The position numbers were made by a program, and so were the translations under genes. A stretch of DNA of 64,000 bases, taken from NCBI GenBank assembly GCA_023055425.1, contig JALGPY010000003.1, positions 21,449,001 to 21,513,000 of the forward strand, in the 5' to 3' direction. The notes under the pieces were generated by a model. The model saw only the letters and a list, made by a program, of their open reading frames with translations, was not told the origin of the DNA and made no database searches. This document shows, piece after piece, positions 35,301 to 47,246 of the stretch (the stretch's first letter is position 1; every line of letters starts with the position of its first letter). The stretch is from Linanthus parryae. Its lineage: Eukaryota; Streptophyta; Magnoliopsida; Ericales; Polemoniaceae.

Positions 35301-36344
35301 AAAGTACGATGAAATTCTCTTATTAGTGATATTAATATCGACAAGAGTCTCTAAATTTCTCTTTAATCTCCGAACAGGGTGCAGGATCCGTTTTTTGTTT
35401 TACAAGGACAAGGCATTCTCTCAGCTTTATTGGGAGACCCTGGAGTCGTATTAGATGTCGTAAGAATACTCATCAACATCATCCCTTTCCCTTAAGAAAC
35501 AGTACAATATTTGGATATCAATTGTAAGCATTTATTTACTGTAGAGTTTCACGCTGCACTAGACCCTAAACCTGAATTTTGAATTATTTTATTCCTTCAA
35601 TTAAACAATAAATCATAGATCCATACAAACATTTCTGCGACTAGTGTCCGTATTGTTGGCTAACTTTATTTATCAGAATTTGTGTATTTAGGTTAATAAA
35701 TGTAATCATGACATGCAGATTCCGGTTGACATGGTTGTGAATGCAATGCTAGGCGCCATTGCTAAGCATGGGAGTGGAGATATAAAACACGACTTGATGG
35801 TTTACCATGTTGGATCGTCCACTGCTAATCCCATATTAATTGGCGACATGTTGAGATACTCCTATAACCACTTTGCTTCATCTCCATTGCTAGATAAGCG
35901 AGGGGAGAAGATCAAAATAAGCGAAATGACTTTTGTAGACACAATCGAGAAGTTCACCGACTATACTTGGCGTGAAATTGTGAAAGATAAGAGGCCTGGA
36001 GGGCTTGAAAGGAGGTACAAAAAAACAGTAGACCGTGTAGTGCAGCTGGCTATGATTTACGAACCCTACACGTTCTTTGACGGAAGGTATTATGTTGTAA
36101 TGTGTCCATGTTTATTAACACCTAATGCTATCTAAAAAATGTATCACCCATTACATGAGTAAACAAAATACTAATCAAATAACTATATAGGTTCGACAAT
36201 GGTAATACTCAAAAGTTGGTGGAGGCAATGTCTGCTCAGGAACTGGAGGACTTTGATTGCGATGTGAGTCGCGTAGACTGGGAAGATTACGTCTGCAACA
36301 TTCACATTCCTGGTTTGAGAAAGCATGCCATGAAGGGAAGATGA
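28392..36344 (+). CDS. Fatty acyl-CoA/ACP reductase, alcohol-forming (MS2/FAR2 type)
   Basis: Nine exons can be drawn: 28392-28677, 28767-28864, 28987-29186, 34178-34278, 34837-35053, 35142-35303, 35378-35459, 35719-36086, 36191-36344. All borders are GT-AG, all phases fit, and the 1668 bp give 555 residues without a stop. Residues 1-75 are Ser/basic-rich like a plastid transit peptide. The Rossmann motif TGATGFLGK is at 87-95 and the catalytic Y-x-x-x-K (YEFSK) at 311-315; the C-terminal FAR domain ends NIHIPGLRKHAMKGR. MS2/FAR2 enzymes reduce fatty acyl groups to alcohols with NADPH in plastids, for sporopollenin in the pollen wall. The segment after the NADPH motif is two residues shorter than I expect for the family. 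Intron 3 holds a 4.7-kb Helitron. An alternative start is 28329. Confidence 0.9.
32309..32393. repeat. (GA)n microsatellite
   Basis: About 40 perfect GA units inside the Helitron. The plus-strand frame through it is an Arg-Glu repeat and not a gene. Confidence 0.95.
32440..33480. repeat. Degenerate tandem repeat inside the Helitron, period about 510 bp
   Basis: Two long units align with an offset of about 510 bp: TTACTAAATAGTT at 32463 and 32979, ATACTTCATATTAAAAA at 32761 and 33271, and GATGCTATTGTAATT-type blocks near 32868 and 33369. A third, partial unit starts near 33470 and another may lie before 32210. A C tract (32578-32597) lies in the first unit. Confidence 0.65.
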
Positions 36345-36544
36345 GGCTAAAAACACATTTTCGCTGAATAATTTGGTCATATTTCACTTACATTATCTAC
36401 AGTTCACATTGGAGTTTATTTAAGCTTACATTTTTATTCGTATTTTTCACATGTAATATTCATGCAATATACTAAGCGTATCATTCGTGTTTCTATGAGC
36501 CGCTAACTTTTTCTCAGTACTATCCCCGCATACTGTATTGAGAG
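36345..36544 (+). other. 3' flank of the reductase gene
   Basis: AT-rich DNA between the stop codon and the first recognisable Copia sequence. It probably holds the 3' UTR; no perfect AATAAA was seen. Confidence 0.45.
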
Positions 36545-36639
36545 TTTCAGTTGCACCTATTATGCCCCCATCGTGGGTGAGTTGGGAGAAAACCCGTTTT
36601 GGGTACTTTAGCTAATGATATTGTTCCTTATGTTAATTC

Positions 36640-37280
36640 TATTGAATCACGAATTTATGGCATGCTAGACTTGGTCACTTGAATTTTGGTGCTCTAAAGA
36701 ACATGATGAATTCAGAGCTGATTCCTAAACTCACCATAGAAAAGAATTTTAAATGTCAAGTATGTGTGTCTGCTAAACAAACAAGGAAACCTTTTCATAA
36801 TGTTGTTAGGATTCAGACTTGTTAGATTTGGTACACACGGACATTTGTGAATTTGGTGGTGTGTTAACTAAGGACCAATTTAGATATTTCATTACCTTAG
36901 TAGATATTGTTATGTTTATTTACTTAAACATAAGGGTGAAGCATTTAGGTAAATTCATTATTTATAGAACTGAAGTTGAAAAACAATCTGGAAAGGTACT
37001 TAAACGTTTGAGATCCGATAGAGGTGGTGAGTATACGAGTAACGCATTCGATGAATTTTGTGCAAACAATGGAATAAATCATGAAGTTACTCCTCCATAC
37101 ACAACTGAGTCTAATGGGGTTGCTGAACGAAAGAACAGAACATTTCAAGATATGATAAACAGTATGCTTTTAAACTCTGGGTTGCCTAAATACTTGTGGG
37201 GAGAGGCTTTGAATACGGCTTGCCATATTCTGAATAGAGTCCCTCTGAAACAAAAGGAGAAAACACCCTATGAGTTATGA
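36640..37280 (+). pseudogene. Copia pre-integrase and integrase core remnant
   Basis: The zinc-binding His-x-x-x-His (HARLGH) and C-x-x-C (CQVC) of the pre-integrase region are present in a broken frame. The integrase follows at 36819-37280 with HTDI, SDRGGEY and the NGVAERKNRT block, the three acidic positions of the D,D35E site. A stop truncates it after TPYEL. Confidence 0.8.
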
Positions 37281-37684
37281 AAGGGAAGGAAGGCTAGTCT
37301 TAATTATTTTCGTGTGTGGGGGTGCCTTGCTAAGGTACTTGTACCTGTACACAAGAGAAAGAAGCTAGGTCCTAAGACTGTTGATTGCATCTTTCTGGGC
37401 TATCGAGAAACCACTACGGCTATAGAGGCATAGTGGCAAACACGATAGTTGAATTTCGTGATGCAACATTCTTTGAGGATGTCTACCCTATGAAGACTGG
37501 TATACCTGAAGATACTACTAACGAATATCCATCTCACACATCGAGTTTCTATTCCTGATCATGTGAAAAAGATGACAAATGTGGGGGCGGAATCGAGTAA
37601 TAGGTCTGTACCTGAGGAAGTATAGTAACCAAGAAGGTGTAAGCGTGCAAAGTTAGTCAAGGATTTTGGAAGTGATTTTGTCAT

Positions 37685-38540
37685 TTACAATGTCGAGGAC
37701 GAACCTTTAACTTTCCGGAAGGCAATGGATTCTTCTGAATCTAGGCATTGGAAGGGCGCTATAAAGAGTGGAATAGACTCTATTGTTTCTAATGGAACAT
37801 GGGAGTTAGTTGATCTCCCTCCTGGGTGTTCTATTATCGGGTGCAGGTGGATCTTTAAGAATAAGTTGAACCCTGACGGGTCAATAGATAAGTACAAGGC
37901 TAGACTGGTTGGTAAAGGTTTTAGGTATAGGGAAGGTATTGATTACTTTGATACGTACTCTCCAGTTGCTATGATGACACCAATCTGAATGCTTATAGCA
38001 TTGGATTCGGTCCATGGTCTTATCATCCATCAGTTGGATGTGAAGACAGCTTTTCTTCATGGTGATCTTGAAGAAGAGATTTATATGGATCAGCCTGAGG
38101 GGTTTGTTGCATAGGTAAATGAAAGGAAAGTGTGTAAGTTAATCAAGTCCCTATACGGATTGAATCAAGCTCCCAGGGATTGGCATAAAAAGTTTGATGA
38201 AACTGTTTTGCCATTCATTTTTATTATTAATTAAAGTGACAAGCGTGTCTACAACAAAGTTAAGTGTAGTGAATGTGTGATTTCATGCCTATATGTGGAT
38301 GATATTTTATTGTTTGGAACCAATATTGAGATTATTAATGAGACAAAAGCTTTCTTGAAGAGGCATTTTGAGATGAAGGATATGGGTGAGGCTAGTGTAA
38401 TTCTTGGACTGAAGTTGACTCAGTCAGCTGAGGGAATAACCTTATCTCAGTCTCATTATATAGAGAAATCTATACTTGAGAAATATGATTATTCACAATG
38501 TAGAATGTTAGTACACCCTATGATCCGAAAATTGCCTTAG
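37685..38540 (+). pseudogene. Copia reverse transcriptase remnant
   Basis: Frames at 37725-37988 and 38277-38540 carry the RT N-terminus (W-x-F-K-x-K, YKARLV) and the YVDD catalytic box. Stops at 37986, 38113 and 38232 break the frame. Confidence 0.82.
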
Positions 38541-38563
38541 TCAAGAATTCTTCATGTGTACCT

Positions 38564-39279
38564 GTGTCTCAATTAAGGTATTCCCATATTATTGGGAGTT
38601 TACAGTATCTTGCTAATTGTACTAGACCATATATTTCATATTCTGTGTCCAAGTTGGCTAGACATACTAGCTGTCCAAACAGAACTCATTGGGATGCTCT
38701 TGATAGAGTGCTTAGATATCTGAAAGGCACAATGTACATAAGGTTACACTATAGGAGATTTCCTGGTGTACTTGAGGGGTACAGTGATGCAAGTTGGATA
38801 GATAAGAAGTCTGGTTCCAATGGAGTGACTGGATATGTGTTCACCTTGGCAGATGGAGAAATATTCTGGAAGTCGACCAAACAGACTATTGTAACTCGGT
38901 CGACTTTGAGGCTGAGTTGTGTGCGCTTGATGCCACGGGGACGGAGGCTGAATGGTTACACGGACTTATGTCCTCTATACCTGTAGTAAGCAAATCCCTT
39001 CATGCTATTGCTATTCATTGTGATAGTCAGACGACTATCGACAAGATTAGCAGTAAAAAGTATAATGTTAAAACAAGGAGACACATCCAAGTTAGACTAA
39101 AGTCTATAAAGGGTTTAGTGTCTGATAGGATCATAGCTGTTGAGTTCATAGGAACTCAGAATAATACAGCTGATCCTTTGACTAAAGGACTGGAACCTGC
39201 AGCGGTCCTTAAGTCGAGGTTGGGGATGGGACTGACAACCCATCGTAGTTCATCAACAGTGGGAACCCAATACACATGA
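38564..39279 (+). pseudogene. Copia RNase H remnant
   Basis: The end of RT is followed by RNase H with YSDASW, a damaged STAEAE region and IHCDSQ. A frameshift lies near 38920. The domain ends with ADPLTKGL, the usual C-terminus of Copia pol. The downstream 39280-39805 stretch is non-coding. Confidence 0.8.
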
Positions 39280-39805
39280 GAGGAAATCCCTCGAAAGTGT
39301 ATTCAATGTGGTAATAACAAGCTGTGAGGATGAACTGGTAGTACCTTTGCTACATAGATGATACATTTGTATCGGAGTCTATCCCCAGGAAACCTAAAAG
39401 GTACTAATATTGCCAGGATAGCAAGAGTTATTTGAACTCTGAATGGGGTCAAGTCTTTTGACGAGATGGTGGCAGACATCTCTGGAGATGCCCAGCTAAG
39501 CGAATGTAATTGTGCGGTCGTAATTAGAGTAAAGGGTTATTCCTTGAAGCATTCGACGAACAGGATGGAGACAATACCATTAATGTCTCGAAGCCGTAGA
39601 TTGACACCATAGCCGTTGACTTGTCGTGTTCTATGGAGTATGATTACACTATACGGATTAAGATTCAAGGTGAAATATTCCATCTGAATCCGGTAGTCAT
39701 CGAAATAGAGGACTTAGGAGGGTTCAAACCCGGAAGGGTACCTACTCTGAAAACTAAGTCATGATGAGAATACCGTATGCATTTCTATATGAATTTGTGG
39801 GGGAT

Positions 39806-40442
39806 TGTTAGAAATGGATGGTTAATCCATAGAGAAAGTGAAGTAATGCTTGGTAGCTTGAAGAAGTTTGAAACCAAGAAAAGTTATTAGTCCCACATTG
39901 TTGCTCATAGAGGAGGTGGGTGTGTTTATATGGTTTCACACACAAGGGTAGTGTATAACTACTAAGGTGTGTGGAGGACCATGGGTGTTATTGTGTGCCT
40001 CGCACACACACACACACACACGCTCGCGCCGCCGCCGCCACGCCTCGACTCGGGTCGGGTCGGGTCGGAACGAACCGGTTTGGGTCGAAGGGCGATTTGG
40101 GCGAAATATCTCGGCGTCTCTGGCGTGAGATTATAAATCAATTTTGGTCCATTAGGTGTGTTAGTAATGGAATCAAAACGGTTTTTGACCACTTTAATGG
40201 GGATTAATAAGGAGATAATTACCATCCGGTTTTCCATATCAGTTATGAATGGTAAAAACGTTTTGGTTAAATGATTCTGTCCTCTGTAACGAATTTGCTT
40301 CAGATCCTCTCTCTCTCTCTCACCAAATTCGATCTGCTTGTGTGTTCTTGGCGAACTGAGGTCCAATCGTCGTTGATCTTCTGCGTGACTGTTACGAAGA
40401 AGATCGGAGCTGTTTTATCCTGGAAGAATCATCGCCGGATCC
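39806..40442 (+). repeat. 3' LTR of the truncated Copia element
   Basis: It starts TGTTAG directly after the polypurine tract. It contains a (CA)n tract (40003-40020), a GC-rich block and a (CT)n tract (40311-40320). After the solo LTR and its target duplication it ends CAACA at 41875. Confidence 0.7.
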
Positions 40443-41865
40443 TGTTGGGTTTTGACGTAGGTAACGCAGCGGAATAACAAAATTTAATCCTACTCAAAGC
40501 CCACCAAGGATCACAGGAAGAGATATCATAACATGATTAAGGTCATAGAAGATGTGTACCTTTTCATTTGTGAGATCACACGAAGAATGATGTCCTCGTC
40601 TCTACGGTTGATCCACGTCTAGAGGTGAGATCTATATTCTTCCTTCAAACAAGTGCTAGCTTGAACCCGGAGGAAGAGGGAAGAAGATCAAAGCAACAAA
40701 AGGAACCAAGGAGGTTCGGCCCTCCTTGTGCCGTCGGGTAGAGGGGGCGGACGGGGCTAGGTTTCGGCCTAGCTCTTGTCTTGCTCTCTCTTTTGCTCTC
40801 TCCCACTCCTTATGTTATGTCTAATAACAATCTTGTGGGAAGGAAGCTAGAGCCTCTTATATATACTACAACAACTCCTTGTTGTTTCCATATTAGAGTT
40901 TTCTTGTTCTAGTAGGACTAGAACTATTCCCTTCCTTGCAAATTAGTCCTACTAAGTTTGCAAGGTGTTGCACAATGATCCTTCTATTAATTAATCTATA
41001 TTAATTAATCCCAAATCTAGCTCTACTCTATTTGACGTGTGACCCCATAGGTTTCTATATAGTTGGTAGTAACTATTACTAACATGGAGCGGTGTCTAGC
41101 AACACATCCATGCCAACCAACCCATAGAAATAGTCAGTGATCCCGACAAACCTTTGTGCCCAATATGTCATATTGCATTATCCCTTTGTCTCCATATCCG
41201 GATTGGACACGAGACATAAATAGTCACACTCGTATATCCAATCCATAGTTCCTCGATCCTAGGAATATGCTTATGCTTGCAGATAACATTAATATCTCTA
41301 TATTAATTTATCTGAGTCTGGCCAGACATTCAATAAGCCTCATCCCTCGAGTGGCCGTGGATATTTACCCCCATTATGTGGGAGGGACAAATCCTATCTT
41401 CATCACTACGATCTCTAAGCTGGCTTCCTATCACGCCCGATAGCCACATTTATGATTACCCAGTTACGGTGTAACGTTTGATAACATCAAAGCGCAATAT
41501 TTCACAACTAGAGTATCTAGTGACTTCAAGTCCAAGGACTGCAATAATATTAGCACTACGAAAAGCGTTGTGACTTCACATAATCTAATGTATCCTTTTC
41601 GTCGTGGGTCAATCCAGTATGCCATTACTCCTAATGCATACCCATGTGTTAGACTTGATATCCCCATATCAATCTACCCACATACTAGTCTATATTTGAT
41701 TGTCCTATTAATCAATATAATGGACTAGGGATATTTAAGATAAATAACACATTTTATCTAAGGACTTCATTATATTAAATATCGCCATAAATAATAAATG
41801 AATATTCTAGCCAAAACATTGTTCATACTAAATCTACGATTGCCTCTAGGTCATCTATTCCAACA
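40443..41865 (-). mobile_element. Solo LTR of a Copia element
   Basis: A 1423-bp sequence bounded by TGTTGG...CCAACA and flanked by the perfect 5-bp duplication GATCC (40438-40442 and 41866-41870). On the minus strand it starts TGTTGGAATAGATGACC, a Copia LTR type. A TATA-like TATATATAAG lies on the minus strand near 40860. No internal region is present, so it results from LTR-LTR recombination. Confidence 0.93.
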
Positions 41866-41875
41866 GATCCCAACA

Positions 41876-42177
41876 CAATGTAAGTGGGGGCGATTATCTC
41901 TTCAAGAACAGTCAGGCCTTCTCGCAAGACCTGAGGACTCAACTGTTATGTTTTCCTTCTTTCTGTTAAAGCGTGGATTAGAGGTATGCCTTCTAATTTG
42001 CTTAATTTTTATCAGTTTCTGATATGTACGTTCTTTACCTTCATGTTTCGTTACCTGCGTTTCTTTGGCCATGATTTTTTAAATAATTATACCTGTCTAA
42101 ATTTTTTATATTTTAGTGAATATCACCAAGACTTCTACCTAGGAGGTGTTTGGCAAAACATAGAGAAAAAATTATAC
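41876..42177 (-). other. Remnant of CERK1 intron 3
   Basis: About 300 bp between the splice donor of exon 3 and the Copia LTR. No kinase sequence is visible. Confidence 0.5.
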
Positions 42178-42830
42178 CTCGCCTCGTATTTTTCCATAGT
42201 AAACAGCACCAAAACCACCTTGGCCAATCTTATTGGCAATGTTGAAGTCATCAGTAGCACTGGCGAGCTCTTCGTATGTGAACTCTACTGATTTGTCGAC
42301 GGTGATGCCAGTGAGCCTTTGGGAAACACCGCTAACGAGTGGGCCTGATTCAGAACCTTTCTCCAAGTTATTTGGCAGTCCTGAACCCACCAAAATAGGC
42401 TATAGTTTACGTACCTTATACAAATTTCCAATTTGCAAGGAAACTTCAGCATATTTCAAAGTAAATCTATGAATAAACCTTCTTCGTGTTCGTCTGTGTT
42501 GTTAGTGATTGTTCCTCTGAGAGATGATCCATTCCCCACCTTCTTCCTTCTGTAGAATCCAAAGTAGATACAGAATGCCAAGAGGAGAACCCTAGAAACT
42601 CCTGCGACTGATACGCCAACAATGAGTCCACCCTTTCCTCCTGCTTGAAAAACTACCAGAACATGAGCTAGGGCAAAAGACAGGAACATTCTCTCTGAGA
42701 TCAAACGAAAATCTAAAAAAGAATATCTGAAAACTGAATAAATATTCCACCAGTTCTTGACCTGCAAGAATTCGTAACAACGGGATGGAAGTGTTAGGAT
42801 GCACACAGAGAAACTTGGAAACCAAAGTTC

Positions 42831-43627
42831 TTAAACTTTTAAGTTCCGTAAATTACCTCGACTGGAATGGTGAAAAAGTTCCGTTTTTATCTGTACCAAT
42901 TACATATTTTTAGCTTCGAGTGCATACAGTAAAATTCTAATGCTTACTATTTCAATCCAAGAGTAACCGAGGTGGCTGTACCACAGTCCATAACACCCAC
43001 CACATGACGTGAAATTCTACAATTTTTTTTATCTGCCGCACATTCGGTCCCCTAGTATGTGTCATGTGTTATATGGAAAGAATACGCAAAATAATTTACT
43101 CAGAAATACCTATGAATTACTCCTAACCATCATCAATCATAAGTTGAAAGTTCTCTTTATCGACCACCAACACTTTTGAAGCACGTCTTTGTGTCCGTAA
43201 AACTAGCAACTTTGATCGTGTTATATCATGTGATATTAGTTTTGTCTTTGTATAGTATTTTACATAGACATTGTCAAGTGATGATGGAGCTTGGACTTCA
43301 GATTTCGAAATAAGGTTGATGCTGACATCGTTTGATGGCTTTAAATATAAAAAGGTTTTGTACTACTACTATTACTCTGTATTAGGAGAAGAGAACAAAA
43401 CTGGTAGGGCGATTAGTAATATAAATTAACAAACCAATGAAGCTTCGAAAACCCAACAAACTAAGGAGAAGACGACAATTTCCACTTAATTAGCGACTTG
43501 GCTGGTTGCTGCAGTGTTTTTATGTACGTTTGTTCTCTTAAATTTATCATATACTACATATTAACATAGACTGTGACGCCAGTTGTCACAATTTTGGCAT
43601 GTACTTTAATTATTCGAGAGAAAGGTA
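42831..43627 (-). other. CERK1 intron 1, 3' part
   Basis: AT-rich DNA between exon 2 and the Sirevirus. No gene or repeat was recognised. Confidence 0.5.
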
Positions 43628-43632
43628 CAAAT

Positions 43633-45129
43633 TGAAAGTTTGTAATGTAGACTCAATACAGGACCAAAATACTCTAGAAGGGGGGGGGGGGTTGAATAGA
43701 GTATGGAAACTTTTTGCAAAACACAAATTTAGACTAAATAACTATGTGTGAAACTCAAATCTCAAGGCCTTGAGATTTTAGAAAACTGTCAGAAACTTTC
43801 AAAGGCAAAATAGAAAGCTTCAAGGCCTTGAACTATAACCAGTTCTGAACAGTTTACAAACCCTAGTTTGATTTTGAGTTGTGTGCAACAAAAAATAACA
43901 AAAACTGTAAAGTAAAGAACACAAGATAATTTACAGAGTTCAGTCCCAATGGACCTAATCTCTGCCTGAGGGATCTAATCCCACAAAGATAGGGCAAACA
44001 CTTCTTATTACTCACACAGAAACAGCCCTAGATCTTCAAACCTAAGTGAATTTCCTTACACCTATACAACTTGTGGTTCCCAACCTATCTAGTATCAGCT
44101 ACTAACTGTTGAACTAACAAGAACCTCTTGTTGTTCACTTGAACAACCAACCACTAGGTTTAGTGAGGTTTTAGATACACAAAAGATAAGCAGATTACAA
44201 AACAGATGAAGAACACAGTAGAAGAATAAGCTTGTAAGGCCTGGATGTGTTCTTCTGGAAACTGGAATGATTGATCTTCTGAAAGCTGGAATTGAAGCCT
44301 GAATGTGTGTGTGTTTGAATGCTAGATCTCCCACAACTATTTCACACCTCTCTCAGTTCTCAGCAAGCTTCTCTCTTTCTTTCAAAATTCAAACCAGTCT
44401 TTTATCCACTCACTGCAACTGAATGAGAGATTTTAGGATCTTAGTTCCTGCAAATCCTCATCCTTTCCAACTACAATTCAAACAGCTCTGGGTACATGTC
44501 CGTTGGAGTTTGTTGAGACTGCATTTGAACGTTTAACAAACCTGCAACAACATTAAAACATAGCAACAACAAAATCCAGAAATATAACAGCACTAAGTCT
44601 GTTTGGATTTCCAGTTTCTGAATAAAAACTGGATGAGTGAATAAAATAATAATCTGATTAACTTCTGAAACATATAACTTATGATAAACTAGTTTAAGAC
44701 TCTTAGAAGTCATTACAAAATCACAATAATAAAGATCAAACCCTGCAAGAAAGAATCAAATTAACTCTGTAAAGCTGTCAGCATGTCAAGGGACATCCGA
44801 AGGCCTTGAAGCTCTGATCATGCTTCACAGTCTTTCAAAGTTAAAACCAGAAATTTATGATTCTCTCTGATCAGGATATCTGCAATTGTGTTAGATATAT
44901 AGAGAATATAAAACATAAGTATTTGCAGCAAATCTCTGATCTTAATAATCAGATAGCCAATCTGCAACACAAGATTGTTAGAGCATTCAGCATAATAGAG
45001 CTACTCTCAAGGCTTTGAAGTTCTTCTCAGTATCTCAAGGCCTTGGAGCCTCAGAAATGCTTTGTCTTTGTCTTTCATCACTCAAAACAGTTACTTCTCT
45101 AAACACTTTTAAGGGTCTTTGAGTCAACA
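43633..45129 (-). repeat. Sirevirus 3' LTR
   Basis: It matches 52811-54305 along its full length with scattered substitutions and small indels, such as a longer G tract (43680-43690). It contains three exact CAAGGCCTTG palindromes (43763, 43821, 45036) and diverged copies. Confidence 0.92.
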
Positions 45130-45638
45130 ATCTCCCCCTTGATGAAAGACAAAACCCATAATCTTGTGTAAATGTCCCTGCAACTCCTTGTTAGAATTAG
45201 ATATTAACATATTCAGAAACAATAAACATTAATACACATCAAACCATCTTAACACAAATAATCAGTAATCTTCAGATAACACAGATAACACCAGAGCACA
45301 ACTGATTAACAAAAACACCTAAATATTTTTATTTAAGCACTAAAAAGTAACCACAAAACCACATAATCACATAATTTCTCCCCCTTTTTGACTTTCATCG
45401 AGTAAGGTGAAGAAATGTTGGATCATTACTCAGAGTTCTTAAAAAAAAGTTAACAAAAAGAAATCCTACTGAATGGCAAGGCCTTGAGAACAAAAAAGAA
45501 GAAAAGAAAGAGATATAAAGAAAGGATCAAGGCTTTGGTCTTCTCAGATCTTCATTTCTTCTTTGATGTCTGGCCTTTCTCTGAGCCTTCTCCAACTTCT
45601 TCATCACCTTTAATACCATCAGCAGACTGATTTTCATC

Positions 45639-47246
45639 TTAATCAGCTTCCACCTCAGCAACAACTTCCTCAATGACCTCATCCACCTTCTTGTTCTTAA
45701 CCTGCACTGAATCACCCTCTGTAGCTGCATTAACACCTGCGTATTCACCAGCTTCTTCTTCATCAGTTTGTTCATATAGATCCTTTGAAGTGAGCACCAC
45801 TGGAATTGGCTTCTTTTTCTTCTTCAAGAAATCACCTAGCCTCTCATCTGAGTTAAAACTAGTGTCATGACTAGTAGCAGAAGGGATCTTTTCCAAGTTC
45901 AAACCTTTGATGACAACATCTAGTTTGCCATTCATCACATTCATCAAACCCTTGAACTGATTAAACTCAGAAGACAGATCAAATAGCCTTTGTCTTAAAT
46001 CTTCAATCTCAACCTGCTGATATTCAAATTTTTCAACCAACAAAGAGTAATCCTCATTTGCTTTTCCTTTTGCTGTTGTAGCCCCCTTGGGTTTAACAAA
46101 CTCCTTCTCTTCAAGCTCAGCCTTTGACAACTCTGAATAGAACTTCCAGTGTCCTTTTCCTGTCTGAACCACTCCAATCCTTTGTAAAGCTGTTTCATCA
46201 ATCAACCCAAAACCTCCAGTAATCTTTTTTTCTCCTTTCACAGGGACCTCAAAATGTTCAAAGAAAATAGGTAATAGGTTGGCATAGGGAAGAGGATGGT
46301 TTCTAGTCCTAGTAGCACAGTAGATCATATGCTCCATAACCACTGTTGGCAAGTCTATCTCAAACCCTTGACATATCAGGTACATTAGAATGAGAACTTT
46401 ATCAGTAACCAACTCCCTTGAGTTTTCCCTAGGAACAACACTCCTCATCAGAATTGTGAACAAAATCTTAGCTTCACAGTTGAGCACAGAGTGTGTCAAC
46501 TGTTTTGGACCAGAGGGTACACCATCATTGAAAAACATAGCTTTGGCCTTTTCTAGACACTCCTTCCTATCAGGATAATCACCAACATTATACTTCTTAG
46601 GAATGCCCAAGACTTTGGAAACATTCCTATGATCTAGCCTCAAGTTTATCCCAGCCACCTTAGAGTTTAACACCAATTTATCATCTCCTTCTTGAACCAG
46701 ATTCAGATAAAATAACCTAGTTAACATAGGATAATCTTTTGAACTAGGATTTAACACCTTCCAAAATGCAGAATCCCTTAACTTCCTCATACAATCAATA
46801 TCCAGTTTATCCAATAATTCTTCAGAAATCATACTACAAAAAGCAACCTTAGAAGAAGCATATCCTTGCATCCACACAGTCCTAACTTCAGTGTTAACAA
46901 ACCAATCTGAAGAAAGTGCATTTTTACGTTGATAACCCTTTTTGGTTGCAGCAGCAACTTGTTTAACTCTTGTTTTCTTCTCAGTGGATTTTTCCTTCAC
47001 TTGTTCTCCTTCAGTTGACTTCTTCTTGCTTTCCTGAGCAGATTTCCCCTTTTCTTCTTCACCAGTCTTTTTTGCCTCTCCCCCTTTCTTCTTATCTGAC
47101 CTAGGTTGATCACCACCCTGAGTCTCTGTCTCCTTCTGTGGATCAATGCTTGAACCTTCATCTCCCTTTTCTGTTCTGATCTTCTTTGCAGGAGGAGTGT
47201 CCTCATGCAAACTTTGAGTGTTCTCTGAATTCGAATCAGAGATCAC
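45639..47246 (-). CDS. Sirevirus third ORF (env-like position), intact 535 codons
   Basis: This long open frame lies between RNase H and the 3' LTR, where Sireviruses carry an envelope-like ORF. Residues 1-105 are low-complexity and charged (Lys/Glu/Ser-rich). Residues about 107-385 form a folded-looking core like the 'putative plant transposon protein' domain found in several LTR elements. Residues about 395-440 are heptad-like and probably a coiled coil. The C-terminus is acidic. I see no clear signal peptide or membrane span, so an envelope role is not shown. A short Met-starting stretch at 47330-47275 is out of frame and may be the original N-terminus. It is the best preserved frame of the element. 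Confidence 0.75.
   Translation of the reverse strand: MISDSNSENTQSLHEDTPPAKKIRTEKGDEGSSIDPQKETETQGGDQPRSDKKKGGEAKKTGEEEKGKSAQESKKKSTEGEQVKEKSTEKKTRVKQVAAATKKGYQRKNALSSDWFVNTEVRTVWMQGYASSKVAFCSMISEELLDKLDIDCMRKLRDSAFWKVLNPSSKDYPMLTRLFYLNLVQEGDDKLVLNSKVAGINLRLDHRNVSKVLGIPKKYNVGDYPDRKECLEKAKAMFFNDGVPSGPKQLTHSVLNCEAKILFTILMRSVVPRENSRELVTDKVLILMYLICQGFEIDLPTVVMEHMIYCATRTRNHPLPYANLLPIFFEHFEVPVKGEKKITGGFGLIDETALQRIGVVQTGKGHWKFYSELSKAELEEKEFVKPKGATTAKGKANEDYSLLVEKFEYQQVEIEDLRQRLFDLSSEFNQFKGLMNVMNGKLDVVIKGLNLEKIPSATSHDTSFNSDERLGDFLKKKKKPIPVVLTSKDLYEQTDEEEAGEYAGVNAATEGDSVQVKNKKVDEVIEEVVAEVEAD

Larger units (their letters stand above)
36545..41875 (+). mobile_element. 5'-truncated Copia element with 3' LTR split by a solo LTR
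   Basis: The element starts inside the GAG-pre-integrase region (about 36640) and runs through integrase, reverse transcriptase and RNase H with many stops. The polypurine tract TTGTGGGGGA precedes a 3' LTR that begins TGTTAGAAATGG (39806). The LTR is interrupted at 40442 by a solo LTR and resumes after it for a few bases to ...CCCAACA (41875). The 5' LTR, primer site and gag are missing. It lies between the 3' flank of the reductase gene and CERK1 intron 3. Confidence 0.8.
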
